This document shows, piece after piece, positions 45,734-57,437 of a stretch of DNA of 64,000 bases. Location: the NCBI GenBank assembly GCA_026119935.1, contig JALRMH010000014.1, forward strand, positions 248,001-312,000, given 5' to 3'. Origin of the DNA: Endothia cerciana. Its lineage: Eukaryota; Ascomycota; Sordariomycetes; Diaporthales; Cryphonectriaceae. Every line of letters starts with the position of its first letter. Positions within the stretch are counted from its first letter, which is position 1. The notes under the pieces were generated by a model. It made no database searches and was not told the origin of the DNA. It was given only the letters and a program-made list of their open reading frames with translations. Made by a program: the position numbers and the translations under genes.

Positions 45734-47345
45734 ATGTCTCGCGCACCGTCGGTCCGGACATATGGCAAAAGGGCCAGGAAGCCTCAGCGGGGGACGATGC
45801 CCCTAGCTGTGCTGGACGCGAATATGTCCATTTCTACAACGGCCACAAGGAGCACAGGTGCAGATGGCCCCATCGAGGACCTGACCGCCAAGATCAAGTC
45901 CGTCAGCATCCGGGACGGAAGGCAGCCTGCCGCAAAGAAAATCGCCGTACCGTCCTCGCCCGTCCCAGCGCCTGAGACGCCACGACAACCCAAGCGCACG
46001 GGGAGGCCGAGCATCTCAACCCCGCTGCACGAGCTTGAAGAGGAGCAGTGTCTGCGCGTGCTGGCCTGGGAGGATGTGTGCCCGCCTGGCGACCGCATCG
46101 AGAAGATCGCAGAGGCGTCTTACGCGGAGGTCTACCGGATCACAAACGAGCGCGGCACGAGCATCATCAAGGTCATCCGTCTCGACTCGCCCCTCAAGCC
46201 GCAGACAAAGGCCCAGCAGAAATCTGGACTCGTCGATGAGGAGCCCCATAGTGAGGAAGACCTGGAGGGCGAACTCAAGATATCTGAGCTTGTCGCTGAC
46301 ATCCCGGGCTTCGTCATCTACAAGGAGAAATACATCGTGGAGGGCAGGACCACCCCAGCCCTACTCGAGACCCATCAGGCGTTCCATAGAAGGATGAAAA
46401 GAAAGGATCCCGGCCGCCTGCAGTTCTACCCGAGCCCGAGTCGGTACCTGAAGGACACCCGGTTTCTTGTTGTCGAGCTCGGCGACGCGGGAACGGCGCT
46501 GGAGGATCTGGGAATCGAGTCGGCAGGGCAGATCTGGGACATCTTGCTCGGTGTTGCTGTGGCGCTGGCAAGGGCCGAGAATCTGATAAGATTTGAGGTA
46601 GGCCTCCCTGGGACAAAAGGAACAGAAGCATACTCACACAGCACAGCACCGTGACCTCCATGAAGGCAATATCTGCTTCCGTCGGGTCAGGCCGCCGACA
46701 CCAAAGGCTGACAAATCCTCTTGTCAATTTGGCTATTCTGGTCTGGATGTGACCATCCTCGACTACGGCCTCTCACGAGCAGAAGACATCAACTCCCTTG
46801 ACGTTGCACCCATCGCCAATGACCTGGAGAGAGATCTCAGCTTGTTTACCAGCACACACGCGGAGCAGTGTAAGGTTTACCGCCAGATGCGCTCCTATCT
46901 GATCAAGGGCGACCGTCTCTGGCTACCGCCAGCGGCACACAACAAACCCTACGAAATTGGTGTTTATGGATCTCCGATATCTTGGCTCCAGCAACACCCG
47001 TATACCAACGTCCTGTGGCTGGCCTACCTGTACGAGTACCTGACGGCCAATTTCTCAGGCCCCAAGAGGGAGCTCAGGACTTTCGAGAAGGAGACAGACG
47101 AGTTCTGGACCCACCTCAACCCCGAGTCTCCGCTGGAGATCATGTCCTTTTCCAGCGCAGAGGATATTGTGGAATTTGCAGCAGAGGCGGGATGGATAAC
47201 CGAGGAGCAGCTTGTCGGCTCGGCGGGAGGAGAAGGATACTCTATGGTAGGAGAAGAGAGCATAATAGAAACGAGGACGAGCCGGGCGGGTGACGCATAC
47301 CTCCGACGGTCACCCAGGAAGAGGATACAACCTCCGGCTGTTTGA
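45734..47345 (+). CDS. Haspin-type serine/threonine kinase, 520 aa, two exons
   Basis: Exons 45734-46597 and 46647-47345 (phase 0 intron, 49 nt). A basic, Ser/Pro-rich N-terminal third (about 100 residues) precedes the kinase domain. The domain has a G-loop-like KIAEASYAEVYRI, the ATP-binding Lys in SIIKVIRL, and a catalytic loop HRDLHEGNICF, reading directly after the intron. It also has VTILDYGLSRAE in place of DFG, as haspins have a DYT/DYG variant. YKEKYIVEGRTTPALL and the compact C-lobe with WLAYLYEYL also fit haspin. Haspin phosphorylates histone H3 Thr3 on mitotic chromatin. Length is short relative to animal haspins and typical for fungi. The upstream region is shared with the CCDC47-like gene. 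Confidence 0.92.
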
Positions 47346-47819
47346 GTAAGCGAGATGCTTACGCGTGAAGCCGAAGTAGAGCATAGCATTGTACTTCCAT
47401 GGAACGAGCATAGGGCATGGTGAGGAAACCGGAGCGTATTCATTTCGGATCTTGCACATCCATATCAGCGGAATAGATTCGCTGTCTCCTGACGCAGTCA
47501 TCGAGGGTGGGAGATCGGTAAGCTGCCCTGGCTCACGAAACCCCTGCACAGGAGTGCTGACTTCGCTACGCGAGGTATACAACCTCACTTGTGACCCATG
47601 CGCCGTTTCAAACAAATATCAGTGGTTCAAGAGGCAATGGCATCCAGGCTTACAGCATGCCGAATCAGCCGCCATGCCAACATCGGTTGATCGCCTTGCG
47701 CTAGCAAGACCCGTCACACATCCCACATCAGTGAAGTCCACGGCCATCATGACGGTGCAAGACCAGGAATTTGCGTCCGGCGAAGCAGAGGATATTCATC
47801 TTGCCTCTGTTCAACCTCC

Positions 47820-47822
<3 letters not shown>

Positions 47823-47861
<39 letters not shown>
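47823..47861. repeat. (CT)n microsatellite
   Basis: About 19 uninterrupted CT units on + between TTCCTCTC and TTTTCCTGAGC. It lies downstream of the haspin gene. Confidence 0.9.
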
Positions 47862-47863
<2 letters not shown>

Positions 47864-47920
47864 CCTGAGCCTAGAGGTGAGAAGTCTGGGCTTTGAAGAA
47901 ATTGGTGTTGATCTAGATAT

Positions 47921-48175
47921 ATGTCAGATCTGGGCACGATGGCCAGCCGCCCAGTCCACTGCGGCCTCAGCGCTGCGCCTGCTCTGGTGCGATGGGGCAC
48001 CGAGCTCACGGGCAGTGAAGGCAAGCCCGCATCCCTGGGGTCCTCACCGCAGGCGCATGCTTTGTGCCAGAGGTACGGCTTCGGGGACGTCGTCATCGTC
48101 CAGGACCCGGAGCTGGCGGGCCGGTTCGGCGCCGTGAGAGGCGATAAACGAGGAATGGGGATGAGTAAGCCTTAA
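47921..48175 (+). pseudogene. C-terminal fragment of a GNAT N-acetyltransferase-like gene
   Basis: The 84-codon frame contains LVRWGTELTGSEGKPASLGSSP followed by HALCQRYGFGDVVIV. This is the usual GNAT C-terminus (a helix, then EGKPAYLExSP, then LYxRxGFxxV). The acetyl-CoA-binding motif A (Q/RxxGxG/A) and everything upstream are missing, and sequence to the left is a CT microsatellite and unrelated frames. I therefore read it as a decayed remnant. It could only be a live gene if upstream exons exist that I failed to see. Confidence 0.5.
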
Positions 48176-50297
48176 CTTACTCCAAAAGAAGAAGAAAAAT
48201 TGACATGTAGCCCTGGATCCCCGCCCCGGGCCAGGGCAATATTGTAGCTCAGAATCGCATGCTATGGCGAAATGCTTGTTGCTGATGTGAGTTGTGTATG
48301 TTGCTGCCTTGGTAGGGGAAGCATGGCAGTCGGGATAGCGGGGGGGTTCAGGGAGGGTCATTTCCGAACGGCGTTGATGAGGAGGTCTCCCAGGGGTGAT
48401 ATGATGACATCCTAGAGTATGACAGCGACCGGTGATGTTGTTCGAAGTTGAACGTGAATCAAGACCTCTGGAAGCCTGAAGATTGGGAAATCCAGTGGAT
48501 TGTTAGGCGGACACGCTACTCAAGTAGCTTAGCAGAGTGAGCAGAGGTCTCCCTCCCATGCCCTTCTTCCCCCCCCCCCCCCAATTCTCGCCTCTTTTCT
48601 TTTCTCTGTTCTATCCATTGCCTTATTGCATCCTCTGACTACGCATATTCTGGGAGTTGGCTTGTGATTACGCTCCTACTACAACTCGGCCCTGCCTACT
48701 GAGCTCCTCCCCCAAATGTTGCCCTTCCTTTTGCATGTTCATCTCATCTGAGTACCAGTGGATCTGTATAGTCGGTCTCCGCGGTTTCTCTTTTTTTTCG
48801 ACTGCTATATCACTTCATGAAAGATCGGCTTGCTAACTCAGACTCTTTTCTTATAAATAGCTAGCAGCTTGAGGCAGTGGCCGCTCGATACATCATCTAA
48901 GCTATGTGTGGCGATGAAAATGCTATTTATTCGGGATAAGATTGGGTAGTCCAACTGCTCTTTCAAGTTAAGAGAATCCGTTAAATCGAGCTCGCTTCTG
49001 TCTTTTAAAAGTCCAATGTCTAAAGCTACTTTTGTTCTCATGGTAATTTTATTGATCCTATACAGCTCCTAGTATATGAACATTCCTGGTGGAAGTATCG
49101 ATTATGTCATATCGTCAGGAATACGATCTTCTTATGTAGTTAAATAGTAATAAACTCAACTGCAACGGCACGCACACCTCATTCGAGCAATCATCATGCC
49201 TCATATTGCTCCTAGGCGGATTCAGGTTGGCGAGGTACCAGAGAGCTCCTCAAGGGAGCGAAGACTATTCATGTGTAACTATCGCCAGATTCTCCAGTTG
49301 GTGACTTCGTAGGTCTGGCTTTCTGATACGCCTTCTGAGACGGAGGCATCGTGGCCCTGGCCCTGGCCCCGGCCACTATAGGCCTTACAACGAACAGGAG
49401 GCGGAGGCCGGGAGATGGCCAGGTAGGGACGCCGTAGTTAGGACGTCAAGCACTACCTAGTCGACGCTGGCTAATCGACAAAGTGCTTTGTCTGTTACGA
49501 TACTAAGCGAGGACCCAGGATCTACCTGCCTATAAGACCTGCCGATCCCCTAGCGTCTCACGTGCTTAATCTCCTACGCAGTATAGAAAATGGCATTAGG
49601 GGTTGGGGGCCGCAATGTAGTAGGTCTCGAGATCATGCCCACCACGACCTTAGCTTACGTATCACTAGGACAAAATCGTCTTCAATTGGTGCTCCGGATC
49701 TGTGAGGTACCACCTTGCCAGATACAGTCTCTTCCCTGTTTCAAGATACTTGCTGTACGGTATTCAAAGGAGGTTTCTTCTTCTTCTTCTTCTTCTCCTC
49801 CTCCTCCTCCTCCTTCTTCTCCTTCTCCTTCTCCGTTTCTTCCTTGGGTTCTTAGGAAGGGCTCTGCGTCCTCGTTGGACAGAATGGTATGGCCGGGCCA
49901 GGTGATAGAAAGCAGTATCGAAGTCGCTCGATGACAGAGAAAACAGGGAGCTGAATCCTGGAATGCAACCACTCCGGCAGTCCAGACATCATTATTTCCT
50001 TTTTAGGAAGCATTGGGCGCGGCCTCTGCACGCCACATCTATCAGCCCCATTGAGACTGGGATCTGATTCGGTTTCCCTCGGCGTGCAAATGACAAGCTA
50101 TCGAGCCAGCGCGGATCATCCGAAACTCAAACGCAGCATCCGCTGAGGCGGCTGGTAAAGCGACGTCTATAAAAGAGCAAAGGAGGCGCGGCCTGGATGG
50201 AAGCTCAGGTCTCGGCCTCTCACAATTGACAGGAACTCCATTTCAACCTCTGCACAATAGTCCCTTGCTCCCCGAACAGCCAGCGCCCCTCTTCGCC
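48176..50297. other. AT-richer island with simple repeats; promoter of next gene at its right end
   Basis: No gene seen. GC content is visibly lower (especially 48590-49150), with many TA dinucleotides and stops in all frames. (TTC)n/(CTC)n tracts lie at 49774-49835. The stretch 49380-49560 has a Cys-x2-Cys codon pattern (KCFVCYD) resembling part of a retroelement gag zinc knuckle, too short to call. A TATA box is noted separately at 50168. Confidence 0.4.
50168..50175 (+). promoter_or_regulatory. TATA box upstream of the 50298 gene
   Basis: TATAAAAG, 130 bp before the ATG at 50298 and in the expected orientation. Confidence 0.5.
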
Positions 50298-51916
50298 ATG
50301 TTTACCTTGCGGGCTGTAGGTCATGTAGTGAACTACGGCATCGGCCTGGCATCCGAGACGAGACGGTACCATAAGGAGAAGAAGGCCGCCAGGGCCGGGG
50401 GGGAGGAGACCCAAGATCCACACGAGGGCCCTGCTGCCGACACCGAAAGGGTTGGGGAGGGGTGTTCCGACAATGAAGACTGGGATTTCGACGATGCGGC
50501 AGACGAACTGCACCAAGGCGAGCCCCCTTCATACGAAGAGGCTGAGAAGGACAGGGACGCCGACGAGAGCCTCCGATCCATGACCAAGGCCCAGCCCAAA
50601 GCCTTTGAGGTCAGGGAGGCAGAGAGGCCTCTCCCCTTCCCCGTGGTCCTCCCACAGAGGCGACCAAGACATCGCACTGGGGTTTCGTCCGAGCGTATGC
50701 TCCTGTCCTGGGGGACTGCAAGGGGACCGATCAGGAAACGTTCATGAGCGTCCTCGACGAGTTCGACCGGGCCATCAAGGTCGCTCCCCCACCCCACAAG
50801 GGTGAACACGATCGGCTGACCAGTGGTGACAGGTGAGCCCCGTCTTCGACGTCATCAACGTGGCGGCCCTCGCCGCCGGCCACGCCCTCTCCGCGGCCAT
50901 CGGCGCCACCGAGTCCTCCGCGGTCCAGTTCGCCGCCAACACGGGCAAGGAGATGCAGCGGCGCTGGCGGACCAACAGGTTCATCGACGCCGTCAACGAC
51001 AGGCTCTTCCGCCCGCACGGGCTCTTCTGCATGGTCATCACCTACAAGCCCGCGCAGGCCGACCGGGAGGTGGTCTCCATCAACGTGAACGAGACGGCGG
51101 CGGCGGGCGCGGCGCGGGCCGAGGGCGCGGGCAGGAAGAAGGGCAGGAACTTCCGCAGCACCGAGGCGGGCAGGTCCAGGGGCGAGATGTCAATCCCCGA
51201 GTCCGCGCCGCTCGTCTATCCGAAGCTCGACGAGGAGGCGGCAGCGGCGGCGGCGGCGGCGGCGGCGGCGGATGCTGCGGGGGCCGGGCAGGACGGGGCC
51301 GGGCAGGGAAAGCAGCTCACCTCGTACAGGGCGTATGTCCAACTATCTTGATCGCCGCCGGCAGGCCAAGTTCGCCGTTGCCGAGCCCAACAACCCGCTT
51401 GCGTCGCTCCCGAGCGAGCCCTTCGCGTCTAGCTTCGCCGACCCGAACCACCAGATGTACCAGTAAGCAGCGCCCCCGGAACCTCACTGGCCCTCGCCCC
51501 ACCGTTGCCATCTTGGCACTCTCCCGGAGCCGCCTCCTCCTGAGACAGCCCGCGGCCACCTGGCTATTGAAACGATGTCCTGGAATGGGGATGGCTAATA
51601 CTAGAGATTCTGCAGTCATGGCCCGATCAACATGATCACGGGCGGCCGGGTGGACCTGTGGGCGGGCAAGCGGCAGCAGCGCGTCGAGCGCGCCGAGGCG
51701 TTCGCATACTCCCAGGGCCGCGAACTGACCGAGGCTGAGAGGCTCAAGGCGAGCTTCGACAGGGACTTCGTGACCCCAGCGGCGCTGGTCAGGAGGGTTA
51801 TCAGTCAGGATGTCCTATACCTGGTGATCTGCAACCTGCCGACCGAGGAGGAGGTTGAAGAGGCCAAGAGGCAGATGGCGGGCGCCAGGGCTTCAGAGGA
51901 GGATCAGGAACAGTGA
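50298..51916 (+). pseudogene. Fungal conserved protein gene of unknown function with two frame breaks
   Basis: The locus keeps nearly the whole of a protein family I recognise from filamentous fungi but cannot name. It has an acidic N-terminus (MFTLRAVGHVVNYGIG, DWDFDDAADELH), LPFPVVLPQRRP, then GFVRAYAPVLGDC, VSPVFDVINVAALAAGHAL and FRPHGLFCMVITYKP. It continues with GEMSIPESAPLVYPKLD, SNYLDRRRQAKFAVAEP, DPNHQMY and GPINMITGGRVDLW to DVLYLVICNLP. Two one-base-type shifts break it: near 50664-50670, between LPQRRP and GFVRAYAP, and near 51332-51340, between SYRAYV and SNYLDRR. Normal introns lie at about 50780-50832 (GT...ACAG) and 51463-51615 (GTAAGC...CAG). An Ala run (about 51238-51273) is coded by GCG/GCC repeats. 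Either the gene is newly dead or the assembly has two indels. Confidence 0.65.
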
Positions 51917-53170
51917 GGGTCTCGTGCGGAGCCAACAACATGGACAACCTGAGTAGTTTGACATGGTTGGTATTCGATGCTGCTGGAGTGGCGAATTCCC
52001 CGACTGTACCAAGCCTAGTCCCGCCGCAGGGTGGTGCAATTTCTTGCCCGTTCGCCAGATCACAGAGCAGAATGATATAGCCGGGAAGAGTCTTGGAATA
52101 TATTATACCTTCCCAGCATGGGTCCTGATGGTCATTGGTAGTGGCTTGTGAGGTCAATCATGTACCTGGAAAGGTAGACGGAGCCTTAGCAGCTGAAGGA
52201 TCTCTGTGGACCACCTCGTCCCTCAAGGTCCTCTAGACCTGACGAGGAGATCCAGCGTTCAGCAGAGTCCATATTCAAGCGGCCCTTTCCCCCATGACCT
52301 ATTCGGAGCCCCGGTCCTGAACAGGGGAGACCCACTGGACATACGAGGGAGGAAACAAAATGAAGTATGCACAACATAATTGCACCGCAGGAGGTTGACA
52401 TCACGTGTATGGACGTGGCCGCATAACGGGCCGGTGGGTCAGGAGGGGGTTAGGTATGAAGAGGAGTTGTTGTTGTTGTTGTTGTGGTTGTGGTTGTGGT
52501 TGTGGTTGTGGTTGTAGTTGTTAAAGCAATAGCTAAATCAGGAATGACTAATGACTGCTGTTGAGAGAGGTCGTGAGGAGGGTTGGTCCTCCTGCTGCTG
52601 TGTCCGCGAGCCTTCTCTCCTGTTAGACAGATGGACGGCAGAGGTCTATCGATCGTCCTGAGGCTGAAAGTCCATGGGATGAGGTCAGAACGAGGTGGTC
52701 GGTCCCGGCTGGATGGGAGGAGGCCCCGCGCGGGGTCAGGTGGAGATTTCTTTGGGAGACTTTGGGGGATTTTGGCAGAGGGGGGCGTGGGGGGCCCAGG
52801 GCCACCTGAGCAAACCCCCCCCCCCCCACCCCCTCCCTACCCTACAGGCTTCGCACAGCGCATGTTGGGCCCGCTGCCGCCAGATCAGGGCCCGCTGCAT
52901 TCCCAACGTCGGGCCGTCGGCCTGCTTGTGATCCGCCTGAGACAAAGTCGACAACCTCATCTGTCGACAACCCATGACGGACGCCCGAGCCCGCAGTACC
53001 ACCCCGGGCGATAACACAACCCTGCCGTGACCCTCGTCACGGGGCGTTGATTGTTGCACGGTGTCGCTGGAGGTTCCAGGGAGGCGCGCCAGGGGCGGAG
53101 GAGGGCTTCACACGGGACACCGCCGCAGCTCTGGGCGCCGTCCCTTTTTCTTACCTGGCCCTCCCGGAGC
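51917..53170. other. Intergenic region; nothing supported as a gene
   Basis: It contains the TTG/TTGTGG repeat (52465-52521) and a C run near 52819-52829. The 143-codon + frame 52583-53014 is Pro/Arg/Gly-rich and domain-free. The right end should hold the promoter of the nucleoside transporter gene. Confidence 0.4.
52465..52521. repeat. (TTG)n grading into (TTGTGG)n
   Basis: About six TTG units lead into five TTGTGG hexamers, then TTGTAGTTG. The composite suggests that the hexamer arose by point change and expansion within a trinucleotide run. Confidence 0.85.
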
Positions 53171-54164
53171 ATGTCTGGGACGGCGGACGCTGGCCCGACC
53201 TCCTCGTCTGCTCTCACCGACATCGTCAGCATGGACAGGCTACGAGGCATCCTCACCGGCCGCGGCCGCGCCAAAGACATGCGCAACGCCAGCCCGGACG
53301 AGTACGAGCCGCTGCGGACGTCCTCCGACGATGTCGTCGACCCGGGAGACGCGACGGAGGCCGAGGGCGAGGCCTTCAAGGCCGCCGAGGCGCCCTTCTC
53401 GTGGCTCGAGTACACCATCTTCGCCCTCCTCGGCGTAGCTATGCTGTGGGCCTGGTGAGGATGCCATCCACCCCCCTCACCGCAAGCAACCACCGCCCCA
53501 CTGACCCTGCGTGCCCCCTTCTGATGCACAGGAATATGTTCCTCGCCGCCTCTCCCTACTTCACCGCACGCTTCTTGGAGCGCCCCTCCATCGCCCGCAC
53601 CTTCCAGTCCTCCATCCTCACCGTCTCGACCATCACCAACCTGGCCATGACGGTTCTCCTCGCCCAGCTCCAGCGCGGCGCCAACTACGCCAGCCGCATC
53701 AAGCTCGGGCTCGTCATCAACACCCTCGCCTTCGCCCTCCTGACCCTCTCCACCTCGCTCTTCCGCGACATCTCCCCCGAGGCCTACCTGGGGTTCCTCC
53801 TGGTGGACGTGTTCTTGGCCTCCCTGGCCACGGGCCTCTTCCAGAACGGCGCCTTTGCCTTCGCCGCCAGCTTCGGCCGGTCCGAGTACACCCAGGCCAT
53901 CATGACGGGCCAGGGCGTCGCGGGCGTGCTGCCCGCCCTGGCGCAGATGGTCTCGGTGCTGATGGTGCGGCCGCCGGAACCAACAACCGACGCTCCGCCC
54001 CCGGACAACGGCGGGGGGCGGGACCGCGGGGATGACCCCCTCGTCGCCGCCGCCTTCATCTACTTCCTGACCGCGGTGCTCGTGTCCATCCTGACGCTGG
54101 TGTCGTTCTTCCCGCTGGCCAGGCGCCACCAGCGCCTCGCCGCCCGCCGCGGCGGTGGGCGGGA

Positions 54165-54195
<31 letters not shown>

Positions 54196-54786
54196 AACGA
54201 CGACGACGACCAGGAGGCCGACTACCAGCAGCAGGCCGGCCGCAAGATCGTCTCCATCCCGGCCCTCTTCCGCAGGCTCCACTGGCTCGCCGGCTCGGCG
54301 GCCGTCTGCTTCGTGGCGACCATCGCCTTCTTCCCCGTGTTCACGTCCAAGATCGTCTCCGTGCACCCGCCGCCGCGCAGCCGCCTCCTGGACCCGGAGG
54401 TCTTCATCCCGCTGTCCTTCCTCTTCTGGAACGCCGGCGACCTCGCCGGCCGCGTGTCCACGGCGGGCGCCCTCAACGCCCGCGTGCGCCGCCGGCCCGC
54501 CGCCCTGTTCCTGTTCGGCCTCGCGCGGTTCGCCGCCCTGCCGCTGTACCTGCTGTGCAACCTGCGCGGCGCCGGCGCCGCCGTGGAGAGCGACGCCTTC
54601 TACCTGTTGGCCGTCCAGCTGCCGTTCGGCCTGAGCAACGGGTGGCTGGCGTCCAACGCCATGATGGCGGCCGCCGAGGCCGTGGACGAGGGGGAGAGGG
54701 AGGCCGCGGGCGGGTTCATGGGGCTGTGCCTGGTCGCGGGGCTGGCGGCGGGGAGCATACTGAGCTTTGCGGTCACGGACATGTAG
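53171..54786 (+). CDS. Equilibrative nucleoside transporter (ENT/SLC29 family), 512 aa, two exons
   Basis: Exons 53171-53454 and 53532-54786; the junction restores Trp in MLWAWNMFLAASPYF, the first helix region. This is followed by helices such as FGLVIN-type KLGLVINTLAFALLTLSTSLF, GFLLVDVFLASLATGLFQNGAFAFAASFG and YTQAIMTGQGVAGVLPALAQMVSVLMV. The last two carry the ENT signature of a Gln-Asn-Gly helix and a Gly-rich helix 5. A cytosolic loop contains an almost pure Asp run (about 54171-54210, GAC repeats). The C-terminal half has LSFLFWNAGDLAGRV and FGLSNGWLASNAMM, both ENT-typical. Members move nucleosides or nucleobases by facilitated diffusion; the yeast homologue Fun26 is vacuolar. An N-terminal dileucine-like acidic region could direct intracellular targeting. 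Converges on the Coq11-like gene. Confidence 0.92.
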
Positions 54787-55235
54787 GGACGGATGGATAA
54801 TTGGGGGTGGGGGGAGACGATGATGGTGTGTGTTCTTGAGAGGGCATACATACCTATTGCATGGATACGGCGTTGGGTACATGGGGCTTGGTTTTTTTTT
54901 CCCTTCCTTTTCCTTTCCTTTCCTTTTTTTGGGGGGGGTTTTTTTTTGTTTTATATAATAGCATGAATGGGAATTTTGGATCAATTTGGCCGCGACGAAC
55001 CCCCTCCCCCGGGTGATAGGTATCGGGCCTCCTCTCGTGAGGCGTCCCGAGCATGTCCCAACTGCTCAAGTCTCAAGGCCAAAGAAACAACCCGAACCAG
55101 CCTCACGGGAAGAGGGAGGAACGGTGAAGGATATTCTGCAGCATTCAAGATCCATCCATCTTACATCATACTCGCCCCTCACAGGCCGGCGACCCTGTCG
55201 CCGCCATCACACATGATTCTCCCCTCCTCTCCCCC
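54787..55235. other. Convergent 3' region with C/T-run sequence
   Basis: No gene. A T-rich, G9-interrupted stretch at 54890-54950 (TTTTTCCC, G9, T8) lies between two converging genes. Confidence 0.4.
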
Positions 55236-56232
55236 TCACAGCATCCCCTTCCTCCACGCCCTCTCGGCCAGGTCCTCCAGCTCGGGCACCTCCACCGGGC
55301 CCCTCGTCCGGCCGTCCTCCAGCGCCTCCACGGCGGCCCGCGCGACGACGTCCGCCCTCAGCGGCTTGGCGCCGGCCGCGCCCAGGAAGCCGCCCAGGAC
55401 GCCCCCCGTCAGCCTGTTGAACAGGGCGCCAGCGCCCGCGGCGGCGGCCATGGGGATGGTGAGCGGGCGGCCCGGGTCGTACAGGAACGGGGCCCGGACG
55501 AAGACGGCGCGCAGGCACGGGAACCCGCTCGCGATCAGGCCCTCGGCCTCGCGCTTGGTGCCGATGTACCGGGCGGGGAGCACCGGGGCGCCGCCCGCCG
55601 CGGAGACGTACAGGAAGGCCGACGCGCCGCCCCCGGCCGCGGCGCGCGCCAGCAGGACCGCCGAGTCGCGGTTCACCGCCTCGTAGGTCAGCTGGCTGCC
55701 CGGCCCGGGCCTCCCGTGATCGCCGCGGTGCTCCTGCTCCAGGGGGTTTGGGCTGTTGCGGGCCCCGTCCGGGGAGAAGGCCCTGCGGAGCCCCGAGATG
55801 GGCGACTCCCGGCCCGAGATGACGCCCTTGTAGTCGGCCTCGAGGAGGATGCCCATCGAGTGCACGACGTAGTCGGCGCCCGCGAGGAGGGGCGCGTAGG
55901 TGGCGGGCTGGAAGACGTCGGCGCGCTCCCAGGCGACCTTGTGGGCCCAGGACGGCGGGTCCGGGGAGGGGGTGATGGCGGACCACCTGGGCTCGCCGGA
56001 ACGACTGGCGGGCCATGGACGGGCAGGTGAGCGGCCGGGGGTTCGAGGTATGAGGGGGGCAAGACCCGACGGGGGGGGGCCACAGAGAGGAGGAGAGGGC
56101 TCACCTTATCGATGTGACATCCCAGCCCCTGGCGACGGCGTATTTACATATCCTCGAGCCGAGGAAGCCGTTTCCCCCGCACACGATGATCTTCTTTGCT
56201 GCTGCTGCTGCTGCTGCTGCCGCCGTGGACAT
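55236..56232 (-). CDS. coq11: Coq11/YLR290C-like NAD(P)-binding protein (NDUFA9-like SDR), 298 aa, two exons
   Basis: Exons 56232-56105 and 56004-55236. The start MSTA is followed by an Ala run (GCA/CAG repeat), then KKIIVCGGNGFLGSRICKYAVARGWDVTSISRSG: the Rossmann beta-alpha-beta with GGNGFLG. The chain continues with HKVAWERADVFQP, DYVVHSMGILLE, TYEAVNRDSAVLLA, FLYVSAA and PARYIGTKREAEG, where the YxxxK-like YIGTK is present. It ends VEVPELEDLAERAWRK. This atypical SDR group is mitochondrial and associated with coenzyme Q synthesis complex Coq11 in yeast; catalytic activity is not established. No canonical presequence is obvious because the Ala tract occupies that position. The last exon has a Gly/Ala-rich stretch (AAAAGAGALF) unlike the conserved parts. 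Confidence 0.85.
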
Positions 56233-57437
56233 GGCGATGAGATGTTGGGTGGTGATAATGCTACTGTAGGCTGGTGCTTTGTTGGTCTCGGTCGTGGGAA
56301 GGGGGTGTCACGCTACCTCGCTGAGACTTCGCAGAACTGATCAGGGCGGGAGGCGGTAAAGCTGCCTAGACTGCCTCTGCCTGGGCAGCCAGTTCTTATA
56401 TCGATGGGGCAGGGTGGCGCTCGTGGGTTATGGTGCAAGGAGATGTCTAGCTGGCAAGACAGTGAGCGGTTATGCTTAAGCGTAAGAGTGTAGGGGGTCG
56501 GTGGCGTCGTCACCCGGCAGAGAGGAAAAAGAAAGAATTTCAAATTAGGGACTGGGTGAGGCAGTTCTCTGAGAATCAAGATGGTTCTGATTATGACAAG
56601 TGGTGAGCGTACCCTCAGACAAAAGCGTTCGTGCCCGCCGTGGGATCACGAAGTCTCAAGAAGCCGTTTCCATAATGCTGATGAGATCATGGACACTGCA
56701 GCCGCAGCAGCTTCTGGAAGCGCTGTGGGGGCAGGGGCCCGACGCGGGGCAGGGGTGCGAGCTGCAGGGTCCCCACCGCAGATGGAGGGCGGGCCACCCA
56801 CTGGCACCCACTGGGGCGAAAACCCACCGGCAGTCCCAGGTAGCCCAACCACCCCCCGCCCCCAACCTGGAGCCGCTGCAGGCGAGTTGCGCTAGCAGCG
56901 GGTCCTGTTAAGCGGATACTTTGCATCACAGGCGTTGGTTTGTGTCCCCTCCCTGGTGTGGGGACTTTTTTGTTAGGTGGTGCGGCGAGTGGTCCCCCCA
57001 GATTCTCAGTCGTGGCTTTTCTGTCTCCTGCATATCTCTCCTCTGGAGAGGGGGAAGAGAAGTAAAAACCAAAAACCACAAAAAGAAACAAAGTTTGTGT
57101 GAACCTTTGCCCTTGCAGAGACTAGTCCATCCTCTATGACAGCTTATCCCAATTTTTTTATTATTTTTACCCATTCTTTTCCTCTTCTCCTTCTTCTTCT
57201 CTAGTTAGTAGACGTCGTCAGTATACTCTCTCTCTTGAGGGGACAACCCAGAGGTTCAGGCCCAGTGTTCAGGTCCCCGCCTAACAGCCGCCCGTCAGCG
57301 CCTCCCTTCCCGCCCCAAGCCAGGCCAGTCGTAGTAAAAGAAAAAAAACCCCCCCGCCCCCAAGCGCCGTCCCAGGAGAGGAAATGTCCCGTCACGCACC
57401 GCGCAAGTCCCTCTCCACAGCCCAAGCAGCAGCCATC
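56233..57437. other. Intergenic, divergent upstream region of the Coq11-like and yaf9 genes
   Basis: No gene supported. Frames at 56581-56911 (+) and 56646-57091 (-) are low-complexity Pro/Ala/Ser strings. CT- and AG-rich tracts near 57185-57235 are typical promoter sequence for yaf9. Confidence 0.4.

Noticed and set aside
50823..51635. 270-codon + strand frame rich in Arg/Gly
   Set aside because: Out-of-frame shadow of GC-rich exons whose correct frame carries the conserved family sequence.
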